Shown piece by piece: positions 48,201 to 53,985 of a stretch of DNA of 64,000 bases. Location of the stretch: positions 33,937,419 to 34,001,418 of the forward strand of contig OZ020486.1 in the NCBI GenBank assembly GCA_963971405.1. Reading direction: 5' to 3'. The notes beneath the pieces were generated by a model that was not told the origin of the DNA, did not search any database, and worked only from the letters and a program-made list of their open reading frames with translations. A program made the translations under genes and the position numbers. Source of the stretch: Psococerastis gibbosa. Its lineage: Eukaryota > Arthropoda > Insecta > Psocodea > Psocidae. How positions within the stretch are numbered: position 1 is the first letter of the stretch; every line of letters begins with the position of its first letter.

Positions 48201-49426
48201 ACATTAAATTGCTGCGCTGTGAATGGCCATCTGGAATGGCTGGTTCGAAAATCTCTGTCTTATTTTTTATAAATAAACTATAAATCGTATAAAAATTGTA
48301 ATATTGTATTTGTATTTTATTTGTTCAGGTTTACCGTGGCCCTGAACCAAGAGCAGTTTTAGAAGGTCTCGAACCGGGCGCTGGGTACTGCGTGCGCGTG
48401 CTAGCCGTTCGCATGGCCGAGTCGGGTGAGCTGCCCGGACCCACAACGGCACCTCTCCCCTTTTCCACGCTTCCCCTGTCTGCCACCCAAGTCGCTCCAG
48501 TCGCCCACCCGAAGACTCCACAGGCTCAGGTAATACAATGCATCAATACCAGTCCAATTTACAGGAGATTTGAGTTTGGGCTGGGTTACATCCACCATTA
48601 TATCAGCATTAGTCAGATCGTCGGGGGGGGGGGGGAATGCTTCCAGGTTATAGATTTGCAAACAATAAAAGAAAATATCGGAAAATGTAAGCAAACCACG
48701 TGGTCAACAGACAGGGCAGGCAACGGAATTGCTGGCGCAGAAGTTCTGCAGACTTCACTTGATTCTCCGCTGGCCATTTTCATTGATTGGTTTTTACTGT
48801 ACTGGGTTTATGGCGAGAACCACCCGCTTACACTGAGAAACAACTTTTTGCTGCTTCATTGCTGCGGAAGGTCATCTTACCTGCTTGCATCTACCGGACA
48901 AGTGAACTAATTCCTCCCAATATACCTACATTGTGTTTGGGATTTAAATTAGTTTCTATGTCCCATCCTTATCCGTCTTAGTCAGCTCATGTTGTGTAGT
49001 AGGGGCAAGGAGTCTTACTTTCTCCCGTAAGATTAATAGTTCGAGTCCCACACTCCCTACAATTTCTGGCCATGCGTCGAAGGATGTGTAAAACAGACGT
49101 TCCCGCACCACGCTAGTTACTGTAAGTGTAGGGGAGTTTTCCCCCGTATTCGAGGTATTCCTGGAAAGTTATGCACAATCTTCCAATTAGAATTTGGGGC
49201 TGTCCAATTTAAGATGGTCGTGAGCAACGAAGAGTGCCATGAATTTCTAAACCAAACTTGATATATGGATTGAATGAAAGAAATGTTTGATTTTTTTCAG
49301 GTGGTGGAACACAGGCAATTTACCGATCAGCAGTTCGCCATTTTCATTCTCAGCATTTTTTCACTGTTTGCAGTACTAGTGGCTGTTTTAATGCAGCATT
49401 TTATCGACTGGGGGGCCAATCATTAA
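21470..49426 (+). CDS. FNDC3: FNDC3-family protein (FNDC3A/B; Drosophila miles to go), spliced from 14 exons, N-terminus missing
   Basis: Exons: 21470-21639, 31895-32126, 34350-34665, 35750-36106, 37692-37938, 42063-42267, 42558-42776, 43627-43799, 45335-45628, 46178-46398, 46654-46857, 47835-48129, 48329-48529 and 49301-49426. All 13 junctions are GT-AG and phase-consistent, giving 1085 visible residues to TAA (human FNDC3A is about 1200). The order is a Pro-rich N-terminal region, a basic segment (about residues 100-120), nine FN3 domains (about 178-274, 279-373, 376-461, 466-555, 563-652, 656-748, 750-832, 837-923 and 929-1023) and a membrane segment near 1055-1075. Domain order and inter-domain motifs match FNDC3A throughout. 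Family members are tail-anchored, mostly ER/Golgi or vesicle-associated; in flies mtgo acts in neuromuscular junction growth. The first exon(s), holding the start codon, were not identified: exon 1 here opens mid-codon. Coding exons are clearly GC-richer than introns. Confidence 0.96.
23461..23600 (-). repeat. Dispersed repeat in inverted orientation to 31362-31500
   Basis: The reverse complement of 31362-31500 reproduces this segment with scattered changes. Shared strings include GTATCTGTACTTGGT, CATGCTTTCGCCTGTTTCAT, TGTCCATTATCGC and TGTAGCCGGTGTAGGTTGAC. No ORF or terminal repeat recognised. Confidence 0.8.
24962..25110 (-). mobile_element. tRNA-derived SINE, minus strand, diverged
   Basis: The reverse complement shows GGCTGTACC-like upstream sequence, CTTTTACCCGAAAGATTGTT, the B-box GGTTCGAGTCC, CTTGCCATGCTTCGAAGG, GTAAAGCAGGCGGTCCCGGG and TAGTTGAGTGTAAA. 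The head is degraded and the distal tail is absent. Confidence 0.8.
25845..25885 (+). repeat. G-rich homopolymer tracts
   Basis: Two runs of G (about 14 and 8) separated by AAGAAGGTT, inside the FNDC3 intron. Confidence 0.8.
26036..26243. repeat. Hairpin with about 70-bp imperfect arms
   Basis: The left arm CAGAAAATTCCCTGTAAGTT / GACTGAGGCATACTGT pairs with the right arm ACAGTATGCCTCAGTC / AACTTACCGTGATTTTTCTG. Weaker pairing extends outward (TACTATTG ... CAATAGTAG). The loop is AT-rich. Likely a MITE relic; no target duplication was resolved. Confidence 0.7.
27423..27817. mobile_element. Composite foldback: outer element with an inner foldback at its centre
   Basis: The outer arms GGCGGCGATTCCACCGACCG ... 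GCTAGGGCTAAATACAAAAA ... GTGACGTGGTAG are mirrored at the right end, which finishes CGGTGGAATCCCCGCC. ATA flanks both sides as a 3-bp target duplication. The inner element (27494-27746) sits at the symmetry centre, between CAAGACTTA and TAAGTCTTG. No coding capacity. Confidence 0.88.
27494..27746. mobile_element. Inner foldback element
   Basis: Left end GGCGAGGTTTCCACCGACCT and right end GTGTAAACCCCGCC are inverted repeats. The arms carry TTGCAGAATGCAAATGACAT on both sides. The interior (TTTTACTGTATGATCATTGA, CTATGGCATAGAGG) is related to the 83-bp unit of the 1.4-kb element. The palindromic flank CTTA/TAAG fits a 2-bp TA duplication. Confidence 0.8.
28010..28246 (+). mobile_element. LINE 3' tail, plus strand, inserted into repeat R
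   Basis: The plus-strand frame encodes WWGHVQRREE, then GRPRGRPKLTLPRKIEEDI and KRRCRAADPP-stop. This is the C-terminal end of a non-LTR retrotransposon polyprotein, and the same KRRCR.ADPP-type ending occurs at 47308-47505 minus. It ends in AAAAGT-type repeats. It separates the start of repeat R (TTGCTTTCCAATTTATACGT) from its continuation (TAAGGAAAGCTTTGTGATGG). Confidence 0.8.
28247..28680 (+). repeat. Repeat R, copy 1
   Basis: Begins TAAGGAAAGCTTTGTGATGG and continues with a TCTG microsatellite (about 28353-28399), GGCAAACTACTCGGTCGATT, a G-run and AACGGCTCCAACGATTTCTT. The same order occurs at 29550-30200 and 32405-33285. No ORF of significance; the open frame across it merely translates the TCTG repeat. 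Confidence 0.85.
28807..29460 (-). pseudogene. C-terminal part of a LINE reverse transcriptase, 5'-truncated
   Basis: An uninterrupted minus-strand frame encodes VKFLGFHLDPTLSW, then HLLNTYYGLFHSHINYGILL, WGH, LLLQKRVLRII and YPTRTAHHLQIP. This is the thumb/post-RT region typical of Jockey/CR1-like LINEs (LG...D..L.W ... A...IHSH..YGI..WG ... LQK...R). The YADD catalytic motif is absent, so the element is 5'-truncated. The first 29 codons of the open frame (29461-29550) come from repeat R, not from the LINE. It lies antisense in the FNDC3 intron. Confidence 0.85.
29550..30200 (+). repeat. Repeat R, copy 2
   Basis: Same order as 28247-28680, extended by CTTCTGGGGGTAAAAAAATA, CCATCGATGATTTCTACCTT and TGTGTGGTAATTTCTTGGTC. 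A 70-bp piece (GTCGTTATTAATGTT ... GGGGTCGCTTGCCCCTTGAT) at about 29870-29935 also occurs at 29465-29533, so parts are rearranged. Confidence 0.85.
31362..31500 (+). repeat. Dispersed repeat, inverted partner of 23461-23600
   Basis: See partner entry. It lies in the same intron about 7.9 kb away in opposite orientation, so an RNA from this intron could pair with itself. Confidence 0.8.
31530..31735. mobile_element. Palindrome with C/G homopolymer centre, repeat family C
   Basis: CAGAGCGTAATAAATTAATT ... GGGGTAAATC-type arms face each other around a G7/C15 core near 31570-31605. The sequence continues to CTACCCCCCCC and ends AATGGGCTGGATCCGTCCCT. The same right part occurs at 44111-44286. Confidence 0.75.
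31895..32126 (+). CDS. FNDC3: FNDC3 exon B (Pro-rich region and basic coiled segment)
   Basis: Acceptor TTGCAG, donor GTTTGT after AAAG. It encodes GPGPAAGGNPPPQQFY, then KDERSKRQHNRLKKKLEQQK and EPSPPFSPRK. The last part aligns with the FNDC3A basic stretch before its first FN3 domain (YERLQKKLKDRQ ... SSPPSSPQK). It starts in phase 0 and ends in phase 1, as both neighbours require. Confidence 0.93.
32140..32268. mobile_element. Foldback element immediately after an FNDC3 splice donor
   Basis: Ends GGCGGTTATTCCACCGACGT and GTCGGTGGAATAACCGCC are perfect inverted repeats, flanked by TTA on both sides. The core ATTGACGTGGTAGCAGACAT pairs with ATGTCTGCTACCACGTCAAT. The right arm has about 12 extra bases. 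It starts 13 bases after the last base of exon B, with the donor and one TTA in between. Confidence 0.92.
32405..33285 (+). repeat. Repeat R, copy 3, with a long poly-C tract
   Basis: The longest copy: TTGCTTTCCAATTTATACGT, TAAGGAAAGCTTTGTGATGG, the TCTG microsatellite and GGCAAACTACTCGGTGG. A block with TGCCCTGCCATTATT, GTGTGGTAATGTGTTGGTCT and AGTGACGTCAGGTGAAC occurs twice (about 32738-32816 and 33123-33209), each time followed by a C run. Confidence 0.85.
33211..33275 (+). repeat. 65-bp poly-C tract with one A
   Basis: Uninterrupted C except for a single A at 33256. A shorter run (32819-32832) follows the same GACGTCAGGTGAAC sequence in the upstream half of this repeat. Length may be affected by assembly. 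Confidence 0.9.
34350..34665 (+). CDS. FNDC3: FNDC3 exon C (acidic linker and start of FN3-1)
   Basis: Acceptor TTTTTCAG, donor GTAAAC. A Ser/Asp/Glu-rich linker (TSDDGEDTSSAAEEDD) precedes the first FN3 domain (KAPTVAELKARSALLTW ... KFRSIYHG). In FNDC3A the same place holds an acidic stretch and then KPVASDIQARTVVLTW. Confidence 0.93.
35221..35609. mobile_element. Long palindromic element, family P copy 2, TTAA-flanked
   Basis: Left GGGTGTGCAGTCCGTAGGAA and right TTCCTACGGGCTGTACACTC are inverted repeats, with TTAA on both outer sides. The arms share GAAGACTACTTCATGCATCA with copies at 18.7 and 62.8 kb. TTAA duplication is known for piggyBac-type elements, but the ends lack the usual CCC start. 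Confidence 0.82.
35750..36106 (+). CDS. FNDC3: FNDC3 exon D (end of FN3-1, most of FN3-2)
   Basis: Acceptor TTGTTGCAG, donor GTGTGT. It encodes IEDLRPGSEYSVCLKV, then NSLQLRWNAVSDNGAPI, HYILEYDEGKG and SYRFRIAAVNECGK. FNDC3A has NSLTLQWKAPSDNGSKI, NFVLEWDEGKG and CKFRLSARNDYG at the same places. Confidence 0.96.
36177..37086. mobile_element. Inverted-repeat transposon relic with a nested foldback
   Basis: Left CAGGGTGTTCCGCGAGTGCT and the reverse complement of the right end (CAGGGTGTGCTGCGAGTGCT) agree at 18 of 20 positions. Pairing resumes inside with GATTTGACCCATCAACCCAT on the left against ATGGGTTGATTGGTCAAATC on the right. The left arm is interrupted by the foldback at 36202-36436. No transposase ORF. 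Confidence 0.72.
36202..36436. mobile_element. Foldback element with one shortened arm
   Basis: Related to the intact copy at 58825-59108: shared GCTTCACTAATTCACTTGTG, loop GTAGCAGACATCATTAATAA and right arm ACATAATAGTCTCCTTACAA. The left arm lacks roughly 60 bp present in the 58.8-kb copy. Flanks TTC and TTT suggest a 3-bp duplication with one change. Confidence 0.8.
37692..37938 (+). CDS. FNDC3: FNDC3 exon E (end of FN3-2, most of FN3-3)
   Basis: Acceptor GTTGATAG, donor GTGAGT. It encodes AYSDVVMYSTCG, then VTSLRLSWQKRPSDNEFTLQ and HGFLAIYNGKDTAYLVEKL. It matches FNDC3A FN3-3 (LSLQWSKPSG ... YGFKPKYDGEDLAYTVKNL), with the B-C loop about 8 residues shorter here. Confidence 0.95.
38026..38051 (+). 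repeat. (GT)n microsatellite
   Basis: Thirteen GT units just inside the FNDC3 intron between exons E and F. Confidence 0.9.
38840..39931 (+). repeat. Large intronic repeat, copy 1
   Basis: Blocks such as TAAAGTACATAAAAT, GAATTGTTGAGAATTTGTTT, AAACAACATGC, CGACACCGAGGTAAATTCTG and CTCTTATGGCCAAATGCATG recur in the same order at 40677-41840. Inside, a unit of about 195 bp with CCGTTTTTGGGACA is itself tandemly repeated. No protein recognised; ends not defined. Confidence 0.75.
39166..39463 (+). repeat. 298-bp direct repeat, copy 1 (identical to 39932-40229)
   Basis: From GGAGGGGGGTTTTAGAAAAA to ATATTGTACTTTC both copies read the same with a constant offset of 766 bases, so there are no indels. 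I saw no substitution by eye. Confidence 0.9.
39932..40229 (+). repeat. 298-bp direct repeat, copy 2
   Basis: See copy 1. The identity implies a very recent duplication, gene conversion or an assembly artefact. Confidence 0.9.
40677..41840 (+). repeat. Large intronic repeat, copy 2
   Basis: Diverged partner of 38840-39931 in the same orientation. Its right end CTTGGCGGCAGCTCGGCCC resembles sequences at 38370-38400 and 38735-38760, so the family probably has GC-rich ends. Confidence 0.7.
42063..42267 (+). CDS. FNDC3: FNDC3 exon F (end of FN3-3, start of FN3-4)
   Basis: Acceptor AATTTTCAG, donor GTAAGC. It encodes LRAQNEEGPSRWSDDVTFRT, then PRPSTKGKIHANSFKVRWDP and DRGGADISQYQVEL. FNDC3A has KPSVKGKIHSHSFKITWDPP at the same place. 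Confidence 0.96.
42330..42545 (-). pseudogene. LINE C-terminal zinc-knuckle remnant, antisense in an FNDC3 intron
   Basis: The minus-strand frame encodes VPTCHCCEVVGETGWHNLAE followed by CPAMWRDRL. C-x2-C ... H-x4-C followed by a leucine-rich tail is the CCHC-like knuckle at the end of RNase H/RT polyproteins of several LINE clades. It nearly fills the 290-bp intron. Confidence 0.5.
42558..42776 (+). CDS. FNDC3: FNDC3 exon G (end of FN3-4, start of FN3-5)
   Basis: Acceptor TGTTGCAG, donor GTAAGT. It encodes FEVIYEGTDAEWLCDRLVPG, then KTYQVRVSARGPGG and CPGPCAPPRLHGKPRPHSLA. It closely tracks FNDC3A (EMIYSGATREHLCDRLNPG ... PPGPCLPPRLQGRPKAKEI). Confidence 0.96.
43627..43799 (+). CDS. FNDC3: FNDC3 exon H (FN3-5)
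   Basis: Acceptor TTGCGCAG, donor GTGAGT after GCAGGG. It encodes FPEYDGGAAVTQLEVEM, then AGTETECTVNDLSPGQPYLF and VRALNRAG. FNDC3A has GSEVECTVSSLLPGKTYSF. The usual Trp of strand B is replaced by Phe across the exon G/H junction (LKFSFPE). Confidence 0.95.
44111..44286. mobile_element. Repeat family C, second copy, with C-homopolymer tracts
   Basis: The left AAGGACGGATACAGGGG is roughly inverted to the right CCCATTTTTGGATCCGTCCC-type end (ATGGGCTGGATCCGTCCCT). The middle TTACGCTCTAATTTAGTCGA and CTACCCCCCCC match 31620-31735. Two C runs of about 13 and 19. Confidence 0.7.
45335..45628 (+). CDS. FNDC3: FNDC3 exon I (end of FN3-5, FN3-6)
   Basis: Acceptor TTATTGCAG, donor GTAAGA. It encodes YGPWSEGVEVLSGAAPPDAP, then HHAAVSWVAPPHNGAPISEY and GLHPNTTYSFRLLAFNSAGS. 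FNDC3A has CAQVNWEVPLSNGTDVTEYR and GLSPATTYYCRVQALSVVGA. Confidence 0.96.
45686..45885 (-). pseudogene. LINE C-terminal remnant, antisense in an FNDC3 intron
   Basis: One minus-strand frame reads TGASSCGQLRAYFAPTRKNR, then CECSVTQDNSHLFQCVF. It again has a C-x-C ... H-x4-C knuckle like those closing LINE polyproteins. No ORF of length remains. Confidence 0.5.
46178..46398 (+). CDS. FNDC3: FNDC3 exon J (FN3-7)
   Basis: Acceptor TTTGACAG, donor GTATGT. It encodes PSEVVGVRTPPSAPGVVTSV, then LSLSWVAPPANGSEITHYNI and DFGDKV ... NGLKPETAY. FNDC3A has LAISWEKPCDHGSEILAYSI and DFGDKQ ... NNLQPDTTYR. The DFGDK motif is a strong family marker. Confidence 0.97.
46654..46857 (+). CDS. FNDC3: FNDC3 exon K (end of FN3-7, start of FN3-8)
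   Basis: Acceptor TTTTTTTAG; the donor GTAAGT splits the GAG codon. It encodes IRVQAVNGVGSGPLSSQLKA, then PPSPPHLECATQGHNFLKLK and WGDG. FNDC3A has IRIQALNSLGAGPFSHMIKL and PPDPPRLECVAFSHQNLKLK. Confidence 0.97.
46985..47815 (-). mobile_element. LINE family A fragment, split by a LINE B insertion
   Basis: The minus-strand frame 46989-47234 encodes KRKLTYFGHVMRFDRYRLLH, then GRRTFWLKNLRQWFDKST, typical of the C-terminal part of RTE-like LINEs. The left part ends at GCATTCGTCTGTATA (47271-47285) and the right part resumes with the same 15 bases (47735-47749), continuing as in the uninterrupted family A copy near 10915. Confidence 0.82.
47286..47734 (-). mobile_element. 5'-truncated LINE B inserted in LINE A with a 15-bp target duplication
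   Basis: Bounded on both sides by GCATTCGTCTGTATA. The minus strand encodes KTHLMKRVEEIVITGSRKRG, RPKLPRQIQAEMDQL and RQCRTADPP-stop, then a short 3' UTR ending GGCGCGGATAAAGTA. 5' truncation plus a 15-bp duplication is the standard product of target-primed reverse transcription. Confidence 0.88.
47835..48129 (+). CDS. FNDC3: FNDC3 exon L (end of FN3-8, start of FN3-9)
   Basis: Acceptor CATTTCAG, donor GTTAAT after CAG. It encodes FQNVYSGRGHACKVSRLQEL, then YSFRVSACNDAGQGPWSEVV and TCTVEWSPCRLHSSDPVLYQ. FNDC3A has HTYKVQRLNESTSYKFCIQA, CNEAGEGP and CEITWECLQPMKGDPVIYSL. Confidence 0.96.
48329..48529 (+). CDS. FNDC3: FNDC3 exon M (end of FN3-9, linker)
   Basis: Acceptor TTTGTTCAG, donor GTAATA. 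It encodes VYRGPEPRAVLEGLEPGAGY, then CVRVLAVRMAESGELPGPTT and a Ser/Pro/Ala-rich linker. FNDC3A has IYKGPDSSFRYSSLQLNCEY and FRVCAIRQCQD. Confidence 0.95.
48997..49137 (+). mobile_element. Diverged tRNA-derived SINE, plus strand
   Basis: The B-box region AGTTCGAGTCCCACACT is followed by CTACAATTTCTGGCCATGCG, TGTAAAACAGACGTTCCCGC and CTAGTTACTGTAAGTG. The head is altered. Confidence 0.65.
49301..49426 (+). CDS. FNDC3: FNDC3 terminal coding exon N (membrane anchor and stop)
   Basis: Acceptor TTTTTTTCAG. It encodes VVEHRQFTDQQFA, then IFILSIFSLFAVLVAVLMQH and FIDWGANH-stop (TAA 49424-49426). FNDC3A ends with DEQCAAVILVLFAFFSILIA and about nine more residues. A single hydrophobic segment followed by a 10-residue tail fits a tail-anchored protein. 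Confidence 0.96.
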   Translation: MVEHRQFTDQQFAIFILSIFSLFAVLVAVLMQHFIDWGANH

Positions 49427-49860
49427 GCCCCTCCCAACGCCCCCACGCCTTGTCAATTGATCGTCTTTTTGTTGCAAATTGTGCTCTCCTCAATCTCTCT
49501 ATAGTTTCTCAAGAATAATAATTTGTATTTGGGAGTGCACTATAATTTAATATGTGGACAAATAATTTTTCCCATTAAACATTAAAAACAAAAAACAAAT
49601 GGAAGAAATGATTGAAAATATTTCTAATGTAGCCTAAAACCGGGCCGAAATGTAAACAGCTTTAATTAATTGTTTTTGTTTGTTTTATGATAATGTACAC
49701 TTTTGTGCTCGTAGAAATATTTGGACTTTTTTTTTTACAAAATTCACGTATAAGTAAGTAATACTTTGATAACAATAACGATACAATAATATATTATTTT
49801 TGCATTTTTCAAATTAAATATATTTATGAAAATAAACTCCCTTATTTAACTTTCATAATA
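49427..49860 (+). other. Probable FNDC3 3' UTR with candidate polyadenylation signals
   Basis: AT-rich sequence after the stop. AATAAA occurs at 49831-49836 and ATTAAA variants occur earlier (near 49575). The true end is not determinable from sequence alone. Confidence 0.5.
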
Positions 49861-52372
49861 TTATTTTCTGTATATATATATTATTGTTAATTCTATCATT
49901 TTTGGGATATTTTAAATAGCATTATGGTAAGTTAATGACAGATACCCTATAAATTTGTTTTGTATGTTTATTTTGTTTTTCGTACGCGGTGCTATATAGT
50001 CTTTGTCAGTGCTGATCATTACTATAAATTTAAAAATATGTGACAAAAACCCTGTAAAGAACACGCGAATGTGGAATTAGAAAATTTATTACGTAAAATA
50101 GTTATACGAATAAAAAGGGGAACGGATACCTTAAAAGAGCAAGATGAATTTTTTATTGAAACGTTGAATATTGTTAGCGTATTGTTATAATCAATTATTA
50201 TCATTATGTTCCATTCTTATTGTATACATTCTGGTTACTTGTATGTATAAGATATCTGTAAAGGATCCACTTTTTTACATTTTTTTTATATATATATATT
50301 TACAAATATTTATGCATTGTTATTTTGAACGTTCTCTACTTTGTTTTACGATACATTCACATTCCTTATCGTCTATTTAGGCCCCACATAGATTAAAATA
50401 ATTCAATAATTTAAAAAATACGGTATTGTGCTTGTTTCTATTTTCACTTATCTATAGATGGTTATTATTGTAGCTAGACTTCATAACACTTCCAGAAATG
50501 ATCTTCCCAATTGCTTGTTTTATGACTTATTGCGTCCAAAACGAAAACTTGGCAAAATGTGTATGAATATCACTTTTCTGGTTGCACCCGTTATTTTAAA
50601 GGTAACCAAATCAAGATTTTATGCTTTTCAAGGGTGGAGTAAAATGGGCCAGAAAGTAAGTGTCTCAAATCAGTGAACAACGTGCATATAGAAGACCTGC
50701 TGTGAATAGGTTGTCAAATCCCAAATATAGTGCCCATGATTAACTTATGGGGAATCGTCGCTTTGGTTGTTGCTTGGTTGGCTTGGGCGGAGCATTCTTT
50801 CCACCATAAATAATTTTTAATCTACACCTTAATTATTAAAGACTACGGTAATAGTCCAATAATAGTTATTCAATTTAAAGATAACTACATTATAATTCAA
50901 ATTATCAACCAAACCAACTGCTTGCTATTCGCCGTGAAATGAATGAAATAAAATATAAAGTTTTACGAAATGTATCTTTCCCTAAGTTAAATTATGGGCG
51001 TTATTTTTGGGAATCGACCACTCAATCAGAGGAGGGCATTTTGCCACATTGTTTTTTTTTTTAATTTCTATATGCAAGTGGTCTATTTGGGAATCACATG
51101 GTTTGCGTTGTGAAGATGTTATTACACGCTCATGATGTATCAGTATCAGTGAAACCTTTACAGATATCTAATTAGCCTGTTAGGGTATTAATACTATAGG
51201 GACAAGACTGTTTACCGTTGTCCTCAATTGTTTTACTGGACAGTTCAAGCTTACGAATTACAGGGGTGGACGTAATATCGCACGCTGTGTGTCAATGCAT
51301 GACTATGTTTTGTGTAGGTAGGTGTAGGTATTTTCTCAAGTTTATTTAAATTCATGTTATTTTTGGTCCATCTATACGCTTTTGATAATGTGCTGTTATT
51401 GCTTCGCGTCATTGTTTGTAATATGTGATTTATTATGCGTTTCGTAAGAATGTCCCTATTAGAAAACGCCAAAAAATGTATAATGGAAATGCCTAAGAGA
51501 TTGATAATTTTGTGTTTTATTTGAGGGACTCGTTGATGAACTATAAACGTTCCAGTTTTAGTGCAATAGTAGTAAGTGTTTTGTGTGAAGAGATTTTACT
51601 CTGAACAACGACTGTTTTCTGTGCATTTTAATTCTCTGTTGTAACATAAGTCGCCCCTGCGTTTTTACTTGCCTGAAGCTTGGACAGTCCTGCCTGACTA
51701 GATTACCGATGGGAGGCTCTTGACACTAATTGTGCTACTAACTAAATGCTTACTAAATATTGTAGTAGGTAGTGTCTAGGCTTATTTGTACCCATAGAGA
51801 GACAGTTACAACCCACTTCTGCTCATTTTTATTCCTCATTATTAGTACCCGTCGTCAGAAAACCTAAGCACTCACCTTAGCAATATTATTTTTTAAAAAA
51901 AATGTTTTTCTTACTTTTATTATTATGTTACATTTTATCCAAATTTATTTTGTATCACAAAATTGCCACCGCATCATATGGTTTGCACGAGCCGTATGCA
52001 CGGGCTCACTTCGCTATATATTAATTCTTTAAATCCGTCTGTCTGTATGTCCCCACAAACCGAAGTCCATAGCAGCTCACTAGTATAAACCGCCTGAACG
52101 TGTTTGTAATGCTAGGCGTGAATGGGGTTGTATACTGTCTCCTGTCCCTAGGAGCCACAGTATAATGTTAGTAAAGCGCACGTCGGCTTTTCATAACATA
52201 ATACTTCGGCAGTTAGCAAATGCAGTCAATATACTATTAAATTATTAATGTTTTCACTAGTTTTTATCCAAAATGAAAACGTAAATTTGTTCCCTTCTGC
52301 TTTTTGTGCCGTAATGTATTGTGTATTCGTCTTCCAACCCGTATGTCTCGGTATTGTCAAGAGCCCTCCTAT
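49861..52372. other. Intergenic, nothing recognised
   Basis: AT-rich. Short ORFs (50458-50676, 51251-51472 minus) carry no motif. Confidence 0.5.
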
Positions 52373-52512
52373 GGCGGGGATTCCACAGACCTCGTTTTGC
52401 CCCGTGAGCGGGACATTGACGTGGTAGCAGACATTAAAGACAGTCTAGAAATGTCTGCTACCCCGTCAATGTCACGCTCATGGGGCAAAACGAGGTCTGT
52501 GGAATCTCCGCC
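52373..52512. mobile_element. Foldback element
   Basis: Left GGCGGGGATTCCACAGACCT and right AGGTCTGTGGAATCTCCGCC are inverted. Inner arms read GACATTGACGTGGTAGCAGA and TCTGCTACCCCGTCAATGTC. Flanks TAT and TCT are a degenerate 3-bp duplication. 140 bp with almost no loop. Confidence 0.88.
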
Positions 52513-53520
52513 TCTATCTCAGGTGTTTTCGTAAACTTAGAAGGCAATTGCTGAATTTTCGGTGACGCTGCGAAAATTATCGTTTATGAGACGTACAATT
52601 CCAGTAATAATGATGAAATGAGTAGGTCTGGTTCAGGAATGGTCAGTCTAAAATGCTACAATTTACTACATCATTTACCGTGCAAATTAGCATCATATAG
52701 CCTAGCTAATCAAATTTGCTGATACCTAGCCTATGTGTTGTTTTGCAAGGAATTTTCTTATTTTAGCGAAGTGATATGTTTACATTAAGAGAATTTGCTC
52801 CGAAATTTTTCATTTTTTCGTTCGAGACAGCGAATGTCCCTTCTCTAATAATATATAGAACTCTTGGCTACTCTTTTGAAAAATCAATCTGATAATTTAA
52901 TGCTTTTCAAATTGGTCATCAATTCGGCCTAGTTATCTGCAAATTTTATTGATTAAAATAAAATAATTGTTTGCATAGGTAGTAAATGGTATTTAAAAAT
53001 CATTTCCCCTTGGTTTTCTGGGCCAAGTAAACGTAAGATGTGTAGGTAGGTGTGTAGGTTGTCAATTCCTGAACGTGGTAGCAATGCTGCTGAAAGTGTC
53101 TTGGGTGATTAGTGGTGTATTTAAGATAATGGTCTGGGATCTGAATACTGAGCATTACCGCTCAGCGTTCTACCATTGCGTCTACCAGCCCTTCGGGGTA
53201 GTTTATATAAAGCTCTATGCTTGAAAGTTGTTTACGAAAATACCCCATATGTCCTAGTGCCCTTGCTATGGGGATTCGTAAAGATTAATGGCCTACTACG
53301 AGAGTAGCTGCCTAGGTTGAATTATTGTTGAGCCTGTTGACTAAGATTGAAAATGGGTTTTGTCAAGTTATTATTACTATCGAATACAATTATCTCATTA
53401 TAATAATTATATTACCTATATTTATGTACGTTCTTGAATTTTTATTTTTTATTGCCTACAATCCACATTAATTGCCTAAACTTAGAAGCATTAACGTAAT
53501 GGAATGGTGTCAATATGATG
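52513..53520. other. Intergenic, nothing clearly recognised
   Basis: A tRNA-like stretch on the minus strand around 53110-53205 (GCAATGGTAGAACGCTGAGC) could be a second SINE type but lacks a good B-box. Confidence 0.4.
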
Positions 53521-53524
53521 ATAG

Positions 53525-53985
53525 ATGTCGAACGATAGTCCGACCAGTCGTAACCTATGAGTGTGAGACCTGGCTTATGACTCGGAGGAGTGTGGAGCTG
53601 CTTGAAAGCTGTGAGCGTAAGACACTCCAAAAGGTGTATGGACCAGTGCAAAATCAGGGAGAAAGGGACAGAGAGAGTGGCGTATCCATGACGAGCTCTG
53701 CGCGATATACCGAGAACCTACGATAGCCGAAATGAAGAGGGCACGTGGAACGAATGCCAGAAAATAGGGCTGCGAGAGCAGCCTTACACAAAGTGCCCCA
53801 AGGGAGAAGACGAGTGAGACGAACACGGATGCGATGGCTGGACGACGTCGAGGCGGATCTGGCGACCCTTGGCGTCGATGAATGGCGAAGCCCGCGAAGG
53901 GGAGTGCAGGACCGTGCAAGCTGGCACGATGTGGCAGAGCAGGCCATGGACCGTAGCACCAAGGAGTATGTAATAAGTATGATGA
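53525..53985 (+). pseudogene. LINE C-terminal tail, frameshifted
   Basis: Pieces in two frames: VTYECETWLMTRRSVELLES, CERKTLQKVYGPVQNQGE, then HVERMPENRAARAALHK, GRRRVRRTRMRWLDDVEADL and DRASWHDVAEQA. These are classic post-RT motifs of LINE polyproteins (YG.E.W ... ER..LR.IYGP ... GHV.RM ... GRPR.RW.D.V..DL ... W...A). Frameshifts and stops make it non-functional. Confidence 0.85.

Noticed and set aside
48392..48910. 172-codon ORF covering FNDC3 exon M and beyond
   Set aside because: Similarity to FNDC3 stops exactly at the CAG/GTAATA donor (48529); the remainder is intron translation.
53110..53205. tRNA-like cloverleaf fragment on the minus strand
   Set aside because: There is an A-box-like GCAATGGTAGAACGCTGAGC but no convincing B-box or acceptor stem; not called a tRNA gene.
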